Positions 6,545 through 10,766 of a stretch of 10,766 bases of DNA are shown piece after piece (positions within the stretch are counted from its first letter, which is position 1; each line of letters begins with the position of its first letter). Both the position numbers and the translations under genes were made by a program. A model generated the notes under the pieces. It saw nothing but the letters and a program-made list of their open reading frames with translations. It ran no database searches and was not told the origin of the DNA. Source of the DNA: JBGOUJ01 sp041477005 (GTDB lineage: Bacteria > Acidobacteriota > Terriglobia > Bryobacterales > JACQDG01); contig JBGOUJ010000222.1 of the NCBI GenBank assembly GCA_041477005.1, positions 1-10,766 of the forward strand. The letters run 5' to 3'.

Positions 6545-7547
6545 ACTTAATCGCCAGCATCGCGTCCAGAGGCCGGCCTGTCGAGCGGGCGTGAAAATCC
6601 CGAAAGCCGGCGCGGCGCAGCAGGGCTTCATATTCGGCCGCCGTGCGTTCCTTGCCTTCGGTCACGACCAGCATGTTCAGGGATTGCAGGTTGGCGCCGA
6701 TCGGGCCGTCCTTGGCGGGATAAAGAATCCTCTCCGCCAGAATCAAGCCGCCGCCGGCGGGCAACCGTTCGTAGACCTTTTCGAGAAGCGCAGCAATTTT
6801 GGGCTCGGACCAATCGTGAATGATGCGGCCCAAAGCGAACAGATCGGCCTCGGGCAGTGGGTCGGAAAAGAAGTCCCCGGAACGGACGTCGATACGGCCG
6901 TCCAGGTGTGCCTTGTTGATATAGTCCTGCGCCTGCACCGCCACCCCCGGCAGATCAAAGATGGTGGCCCGCAGCTTCGGGTATTGGCGGCAGGCTTCGA
7001 TCGCCAGGTGCCCGGTGGCGCCGCCCAGGTCGCACAAGCGCTTGAAGCGCGAGAGATCCAGGGCGGCGATCACCGCCGGCGAGCTCAGCAGGCCCATGCC
7101 GTGCATCCCGTCAACAAAGATGAGCTTGCTTTCCTCGGTGGCAAACAGCTCCTCGAAAATGCCTTCCTTGCCGCCAAAGGTCTGCTCCCAGCGATGCGTG
7201 CCCGCGCGCACCGCGTCTTCCAGGTGACCCCAAAGCGCATACAGAACGCGGTTCGAGTAAAGAATGTACCCGGTCAGCGTGTGGGGCGAATCGCGGCGCA
7301 AATAACGCGAGGCCACCGGAAGGTTCCGGTACTGGTCGCCCTCGCGCTCCAGCAGGCTCAGGGCGACGCAGGCATCGAGCAGCCGCTCCAGCGCGTCCAC
7401 GTCGCACTCTTCCTCCAACGCCAGCTTTCTAGCCGGCGCCGGCGACCCTTCCAGCAGGTCAAAGACCCCCAGCGACACCGCCGCAAACATCACCTGGGAG
7501 CGGCGAAACCCTTCGATCAAGTCGAGTACCGGTTGCGCGTCGACCAT
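6543..7547 (-). CDS. SAM-dependent O-methyltransferase, ASMT/HIOMT-like (Methyltransf_2)
   Basis: This 334-residue cytoplasmic class I methyltransferase starts from the ATG at 7547. The N-terminal winged-helix dimerisation domain includes GFRRSQVMFAAVSLGVFDLL, and TGYILYSNRVLYALWGHLED is a helical segment. The SAM-binding loop is LCDLGGATGHLAIEACRQYP (about residues 171-190), followed by IFDLP, GDFFSDPLPEADLF and the catalytic His-Asp of IIHDWSE (His244-Asp245). The C-terminal SLNMLVVTEGKERTAAEYEALL and the final LDAMLAIK closely resemble vertebrate acetylserotonin O-methyltransferase as I remember it. The family methylates hydroxyls of small aromatic molecules; this substrate is unknown. A longer form from TTG at 7574 would prepend nine residues (MPAGRPAPP) encoded by a GC-rich hairpin repeat, so I prefer the ATG. 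It lies 46 bp downstream of the Gfo/Idh/MocA stop, probably in one operon. Confidence 0.92.
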   Translation of the reverse strand: MVDAQPVLDLIEGFRRSQVMFAAVSLGVFDLLEGSPAPARKLALEEECDVDALERLLDACVALSLLEREGDQYRNLPVASRYLRRDSPHTLTGYILYSNRVLYALWGHLEDAVRAGTHRWEQTFGGKEGIFEELFATEESKLIFVDGMHGMGLLSSPAVIAALDLSRFKRLCDLGGATGHLAIEACRQYPKLRATIFDLPGVAVQAQDYINKAHLDGRIDVRSGDFFSDPLPEADLFALGRIIHDWSEPKIAALLEKVYERLPAGGGLILAERILYPAKDGPIGANLQSLNMLVVTEGKERTAAEYEALLRRAGFRDFHARSTGRPLDAMLAIK

Positions 7548-7548
7548 A

Positions 7549-7593
7549 GGTGGGGCCGGCCTCCCAGCCGGCAACGGGCAAGCCAGCCTTACC
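7549..7593 (-). repeat. GC-rich hairpin element in front of the methyltransferase
   Basis: GCCGGC at 7555-7560 and again at 7567-7572 (each self-complementary) flank the six-base loop CTCCCA, forming a 6-bp GC stem. It fills most of the gap between the oxidoreductase stop (7594) and the methyltransferase ATG (7547). On the transcribed strand the loop reads TGGGAG, and with the next G it makes GGGAGG, a ribosome-binding-site-like sequence 12 bases before the ATG. It may be a short intergenic repeat, a weak attenuator, or a site that limits translation. Only the hairpin is seen directly. Confidence 0.5.
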
Positions 7594-8808
7594 CTACAGC
7601 GGCAGGATCTCCTCGCGCACCGGATCGAATTTCAGGCGCCGCTTCTGGACGTAAGCGATATTGCCGAGGTGAGACGCCTGGGCCGAGCGGTGGCCGATCA
7701 GCACGTCGCCGTTCGGCAGCTTGCGTGTGCGCATACAGTCGATAAAATTGTTCACGTGATGCACCGTCAGATCCACCGGGTCGGCCTTGACGACGACGGG
7801 CGGCGCCCTTCGGTCCAGAGAGTAGTACTCATATCGGTCCCGGCTGATCCACAGCCGGCCTTGGGTGCCGCAGATTTCGACCGCCGCGCCGGTGATCCCC
7901 GGGGCGAGCGTCGCCTCGAAGGTCGCCGTCCACTCGCCGGGATACTCGAGCAGCACGTTGATCGTATCGGGCGCCGTGCGGCCGTCCTTGTAATGATAGA
8001 TGCCGCCGGCCGCCACCGCCGAGTTGGGGATCTCCTGGTCCATGAACATGTGGACCACGTCGATCCAGTGCGTGAACAGGTCGGTCACCTGGCCCCCGCC
8101 GAAATCGAGGTAGGCGCGGAAGTTGTAATATTGCTGCGGGTCGTAGTCGCGCCACCTCACCGGTCCGAGAAACCGGGCCCAATCGAGGTTGTCGGGCTTG
8201 GTGGCGAGCGCGGGCGGCGCTTTGCGCAGGTGATAGCTGTTGCCGTGCCACCACGTCCGGGCCAGGGTGATCTTCCCCAGCTTGCCGCTCGCGAAGTATT
8301 CCTGCTTGGCCCGCAGGTAGTGCGGTCCCGACCGCTGCTGCATGCCCACCTGGCAGATACGGTTGTTGACCCGGGCCGCCTTGACGATCCGGGGGCCCTG
8401 CTCGATGGTAAGGGTCAGCGGCTTCTCCACGTAAACATCCTTACCGGCGTTGAGCGCGTCGATGGCGGTCCCGGTGTGCCAGTGGTCGGGCGTGGCGATC
8501 AACACGGCATCCAGCTCTTTCATCTCGAGCAGCTTGCGATGGTCGGTGAAGCCGCGCGCCCCCGGCGCCTGAGACGCGGCTCGGTCGACCCGCGCCCCGT
8601 AAACGTCGCAAACGGCGGTGACGGAGATGGCGGAGTTCTTCTGAAAGTCCTTCATGTCGGAGAACCCGCGTTCGCCGCAGCCGATCAGGCCCAGGTAGAT
8701 CTTGTCATTGGCCCCCAGCACGCGGGAGTAAGAAGCCGCGGTCAGCGCCAGCGCGCCCGTGGCGGCAGTGCGAAGAAGATCGCGTCGATGAAAGGTTGCG
8801 TCCGGCAT
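7594..8808 (-). CDS. Tat-exported Gfo/Idh/MocA-family oxidoreductase
   Basis: This 404-residue NAD(P)-dependent dehydrogenase opens with a Tat signal, HRRDLLRTAATGALALTAA (7-25), with likely cleavage near residue 32 (RVLGAND). The Rossmann motif is GLIGCGERG (40-48), followed by VCDVYGAR (66-73), ATPDHWH (105-111) and the catalytic-lysine motif YVEKP (126-130). The C-terminal GFO_IDH_MocA_C-type domain contains DFGGGQVTDLFTHWIDVVH (235-253), where His/Asp residues line the active site. Such proteins oxidise or epimerise sugars and cyclitols; exported Tat versions abound in Acidobacteria, Planctomycetes and Verrucomicrobia, often in carbohydrate catabolism. They are thought to be exported with cofactor bound, hence Tat. 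The ATG is six bases after a perfect TATAAT, so the mRNA should have almost no leader. It is the first gene of a probable three-gene operon. The substrate is unknown. Confidence 0.94.
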   Translation of the reverse strand: MPDATFHRRDLLRTAATGALALTAASYSRVLGANDKIYLGLIGCGERGFSDMKDFQKNSAISVTAVCDVYGARVDRAASQAPGARGFTDHRKLLEMKELDAVLIATPDHWHTGTAIDALNAGKDVYVEKPLTLTIEQGPRIVKAARVNNRICQVGMQQRSGPHYLRAKQEYFASGKLGKITLARTWWHGNSYHLRKAPPALATKPDNLDWARFLGPVRWRDYDPQQYYNFRAYLDFGGGQVTDLFTHWIDVVHMFMDQEIPNSAVAAGGIYHYKDGRTAPDTINVLLEYPGEWTATFEATLAPGITGAAVEICGTQGRLWISRDRYEYYSLDRRAPPVVVKADPVDLTVHHVNNFIDCMRTRKLPNGDVLIGHRSAQASHLGNIAYVQKRRLKFDPVREEILPL

Positions 8809-8820
8809 ACGGGGATTATA
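8809..8820 (-). promoter_or_regulatory. Perfect -10 box with near-leaderless start for the oxidoreductase operon
   Basis: On the minus strand TATAAT occupies 8820-8815 and only six bases (CCCCGT) separate it from the ATG at 8808. Transcription starting at the usual distance would begin at or within a base or two of the start codon. No ribosome binding site is present. A matching -35 at 16-18 bp is not seen (the site reads AGCCCG). Confidence 0.6.
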
Positions 8821-8945
8821 GCGCCGGGGCGGACCGGCGGGCTTAACAGCTCACCGGGAAATTCCGTGCCCATGCGACCGCAATTTTTGCCAAGAATTCG
8901 CCTCCCGTGGGCCGTATAACAGTCTTAGCATAACGGAGGGCCGCC
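8821..8945. other. Divergent intergenic region, no clear gene
   Basis: This stretch separates the minus operon from the plus-strand DinB-like gene. It is less GC-rich than the genes. It holds TATAAC (8915-8920) and TAGCAT (8927-8932) as possible -10 boxes for the plus strand, with TTGCCA (8887-8892) too far from either for a normal promoter, and a ribosome-binding-site-like GGAGGG at 8935-8940. No convincing operator or terminator is seen. Confidence 0.4.
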
Positions 8946-8999
8946 ATGACTTCGTTCCGCAAGCCGGCGGTTTCGCCGATGCTCCGTTCGGATGATTCC

Positions 9000-9005
9000 A
9001 GGAGG
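9000..9005 (+). promoter_or_regulatory. Ribosome binding site fixing the DinB-like start
   Basis: AGGAGG at 9000-9005 lies seven bases before the ATG at 9013. This makes 9013 the preferred start over the in-frame upstream ATG at 8992, which has no such site. Confidence 0.85.
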
Positions 9006-9012
9006 TCTGACG

Positions 9013-9507
9013 ATGACGATAATGAAAGCCGGACAGAAAGGGGATCTTTCCCTCAGGCATACGGTTGCAACGCTCGCCTACCGGGCGGCGAAGGCGCTGC
9101 GGGATGCGCCGGCCCAGTTCAGCGGTTTCCGGGCGGGCGAGGGGTCGCGATCGGCGGGCGAGATTCTGGCGCACGTGGGCGACTTGCTCGACTGGGCGCT
9201 TTGGCTGGCGCGCGGCGAGAAGCGGTGGCAGGACTCGAAACCGCAGTCGTGGAGCGAAGATACGGAGCGGTTCTTCGCGGCGCTTACGGCGTTTGACCAG
9301 TATCTGGCGTCGGGCGCGGAGCTGCACACGACGGCGGAGAAGCTGTTTCAGGGCGCGGTGGCGGATGCGTTGACGCACGTGGGTCAGATCGCAATGCTGC
9401 TGCGGCTCGCGGGGGCGCGAGTGCGGGGCGAGAATTACTACGTGGCGAAGATCGAGGCAGGGCGCACGGGTCCGGATCAGATTGCGCCGGTGAGCGAGTT
9501 CGACTAA
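9013..9507 (+). CDS. DinB/YfiT-like four-helix bundle protein
   Basis: This is a 164-residue protein from the ATG at 9013. The sequence is almost all amphipathic helix. SLRHTVATLAYRAAKALRDA contains the first conserved His, AGEILAHVGDLLDWALWLARG contains the family-type ILAHVGD, and AVADALTHVGQIAMLLRLAG contains DALTHVGQ. This pattern of three spaced His residues is characteristic of the DinB/YfiT metal-binding superfamily, which includes thiol-dependent transferases and damage-inducible proteins. The C-terminal NYYVAKIEAGRTGPDQ is usual for the group. No signal peptide or membrane segment is present, so it is cytoplasmic. The reaction is unknown. An out-of-frame ATG with its own GGAGGG ribosome binding site occurs 67 bases upstream at 8946. 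It is divergent from the oxidoreductase operon and followed by a permease remnant. Confidence 0.88.
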   Translation: MTIMKAGQKGDLSLRHTVATLAYRAAKALRDAPAQFSGFRAGEGSRSAGEILAHVGDLLDWALWLARGEKRWQDSKPQSWSEDTERFFAALTAFDQYLASGAELHTTAEKLFQGAVADALTHVGQIAMLLRLAGARVRGENYYVAKIEAGRTGPDQIAPVSEFD

Positions 9508-9524
9508 AAGGTCATTTATCAACC

Positions 9525-9779
9525 CGCAGTCCGATCTTCGAAGCGGCGCGCGTGGACGCCCGCATGATGGGGTTCAGGCTCGGGTTGTCGGTGCTCTCGG
9601 CACTCCTTTTCGCGATCATCCCGGCGATGAAGGGGAACATGTGGACGCTGGGTCCGGCCCTCAACGCACGCACGATCGGACAGGGGAACCGGTGACGCCA
9701 CGGGATGCTCGCGGTGGAAGCCGCGCTTTCCGTGTTCCTGTTGTGTCCAGCGATCGTGCGCCGGCGCCCGCGCGACTGA
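9525..9779 (+). pseudogene. Remnant of an ADOP-type ABC transporter permease (MacB/FtsX-like), interrupted by TGA
   Basis: The plus frame encodes SPIFEAARVDARMMGFRLGL followed by SVLSALLFAIIPAMKGNMWT, LGPALNARTIGQGNR, a TGA stop at 9693-9695, then RHGMLAVEAALSVFLLCPAIV before a final TGA (9777-9779). Order and content resemble the centre of acidobacterial duplicated orphan permeases: a VD-R-hydrophobic segment, PAL, an ALK-like linker, an arginine cluster, then (A)EVALALVLL. In intact proteins an Arg cluster sits where the TGA falls, so a CGA to TGA transition is a simple explanation. Only about 85 codons survive; the ATP-independent transport core and both periplasmic domains are absent, and no start with a ribosome binding site is present. 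It is most likely a leftover of a larger deleted gene. Homology is remembered, not computed. Confidence 0.7.
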
Positions 9780-9799
9780 GGACCAGGGCGTGGATGTTG

Positions 9800-10766
9800 T
9801 CAGCGCTGGGCCCAATACCTATCTCGAGCCTGCACCACCAGCCCCTTTTGCTGCGTCGTCAGTTGGATCTTGCGGAACTCGGAGATGCTAACCGGCTGAT
9901 CTGAGACATAGCCCAAACTGTATTGGCTGCGTAGCTCCTCTTGAATGAGATCAAAGATCTGCTCGATGCTCTGTTTTTTCGAGACCTCAAAGAAGCCCGC
10001 GCCTGTCTCTTTGGAAATCCGCAGGAGAGGCCCCCTGCCGTCCGGACTTCCCATCGGGATGCGCCGGTGGCCCATCAAGGGTCCCAAAGGAATTGCATAT
10101 GCACTTGCATCGGAGAACAGGATCGAATACACCAGCGTGTCGGCGCCCTGAGCTGCCTCGATCGCAGCCGCTAAAGTAGCGTCACTGCCGATGTCGACCC
10201 CGTCAGAAAGCACAATCAGCGCTTTGCGGCCATGCTGATTCTTCATGACGTCTAGGGACGCTGACACGACGGCATCATAGAGCAATGTGCCGCCGCCACT
10301 CTGGCTCCGCAACTGACGAACGGTAGGGGTATCCACGAAGGAGAGCGCCTCTTCCAGCTTCTTGCGTGATGACGTGAGTTCCTGACGCATTTGCAGCGAC
10401 ATATCGAACTGCATGATGAACACCTGGTCTTTGGTCTCGCGCAGGACCCGATCCAGAAAGCGGAAGCTGGCGCCGCGCTCCGCAGCCAGCACACGCTGCT
10501 GGCTCATGCTGGTATCCACCATCAGCCCGAGCGTCAGGGGAAGATCGGACTCTCGAGAGAAATAGCGGATGGTTTGCGGCCGTCCGTTTTCCGACAGGGA
10601 GAAATCATCCTTGGTCAGGTCGCGGATGATCTCTCCCCTCTTGTTCCGTACGGTCGTCAACAGGTTGACGACCTTAACATCCGCTGAAAAGGTCGGGTCC
10701 TGTTGGCCGCGCACTTGGAAGCGAGCCCAAAACAGAGAAGCCGCTGATAGTACAAACTGACGCCTG
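9800..10766 (-). CDS. VWFA-related Acidobacterial domain protein, N-terminus cut by window edge
   Basis: The minus frame is open from the right window edge to TGA at 9802-9800, giving 321 visible codons plus one base. A GTG at 10714 could start it, but 17 further in-frame codons upstream read RRQFVLSAASLFWARFQ, a twin-arginine or Sec-type signal peptide, so the real start lies beyond base 10766. After it comes the hallmark VWFA-related segment VKVVNLLTTVRNKRGEIIRD, then DLTKDDFSLSENGRPQTIRY and DLPLTLGLMVDTSMSQQ. The MIDAS metal site is complete: DTSMS (67-71 from the GTG), GGTLLYDA, and VLSDGVD. The C-terminal RSQYSLGYVS and the RKIQLTTQQKGLVVQARDRYWA end are typical of the family, which is nearly confined to Acidobacteria. 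It is exported and presumably binds a protein partner; function is unknown. By eye it is less GC-rich than the genes to its left. Confidence 0.93.
   Translation of the reverse strand, partial: RRQFVLSAASLFWARFQVRGQQDPTFSADVKVVNLLTTVRNKRGEIIRDLTKDDFSLSENGRPQTIRYFSRESDLPLTLGLMVDTSMSQQRVLAAERGASFRFLDRVLRETKDQVFIMQFDMSLQMRQELTSSRKKLEEALSFVDTPTVRQLRSQSGGGTLLYDAVVSASLDVMKNQHGRKALIVLSDGVDIGSDATLAAAIEAAQGADTLVYSILFSDASAYAIPLGPLMGHRRIPMGSPDGRGPLLRISKETGAGFFEVSKKQSIEQIFDLIQEELRSQYSLGYVSDQPVSISEFRKIQLTTQQKGLVVQARDRYWAQR

Noticed and set aside
5519..6550. 343-codon plus-strand frame opposite the MBL-fold gene
   Set aside because: Antisense to intact metal-binding motifs and a Tat signal, and its tail is translated from the AT-rich palindrome.
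7669..8919. 416-codon plus-strand frame opposite the Gfo/Idh/MocA gene
   Set aside because: Antisense shadow with Arg/His/Val-rich low-information sequence; the minus strand has complete Rossmann and EKP motifs.
9519..9815. 98-codon minus-strand gene after the DinB-like gene
   Set aside because: No motif or ribosome binding site, His/Arg/Pro-rich, and it lies opposite a recognisable permease remnant on the plus strand.

Overview
The window is high-GC bacterial DNA that most likely comes from an Acidobacteriota genome of the Solibacter/Bryobacter type. Three things point that way. The right end carries a von Willebrand A protein of the 'VWFA-related Acidobacterial domain' type. Next to it is a decayed fragment resembling the duplicated orphan ABC permeases (ADOP) that are abundant in Acidobacteria. 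Tat-exported Gfo/Idh/MocA oxidoreductases and peptidase-MA/TPR proteins are also common there. The assignment is inference from gene content; no rRNA or other phylogenetic marker is present.

Layout. (1) Positions 1-2620, minus strand: a Ldh_2-type malate/L-lactate dehydrogenase gene overlaps by 10 nt an exported HExxH zinc-peptidase-like protein with TPR-like helices, whose C-terminus runs off the left edge. (2) Positions 2621-2721: a divergent intergenic region filled almost entirely by a palindrome of tandem decamers. (3) Positions 2722-4233, plus strand: an NHLRC2-like thioredoxin/NHL-propeller protein. (4) Positions 4303-5238, plus strand: a two-gene AbiEii-type toxin-antitoxin module (DUF6922-like antitoxin, then nucleotidyltransferase toxin) with a -10 box so close to the ATG that the mRNA should be leaderless. 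(5) Positions 8808-5258, minus strand: a probable operon reading Tat-exported Gfo/Idh/MocA oxidoreductase, ASMT/HIOMT-like O-methyltransferase, Tat-exported metallo-beta-lactamase-fold hydrolase. It also starts from a near-leaderless promoter (perfect TATAAT). A second, different long palindrome lies exactly between the methyltransferase stop codon and the hydrolase ribosome binding site. (6) Positions 9013-9507, plus strand: a DinB/YfiT-like four-helix protein with a textbook ribosome binding site. (7) Positions 9525-9779, plus strand: a nonsense-interrupted remnant of an ADOP-type permease. (8) Positions 9800-10766, minus strand: the VWA protein, whose N-terminus lies beyond the right edge.

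How the genes may work together. The three-gene minus operon mixes two predicted exported proteins with one cytoplasmic methyltransferase; a shared pathway is possible but the substrate cannot be read from sequence. The toxin-antitoxin pair is a self-contained accessory unit. The most unusual non-coding content is three unrelated classes of palindromic intergenic element (at 2639-2711, 6439-6544 and about 7555-7572), each tightly fitted between genes. I see no tRNA, rRNA, CRISPR array, insertion sequence or integrase in the window.
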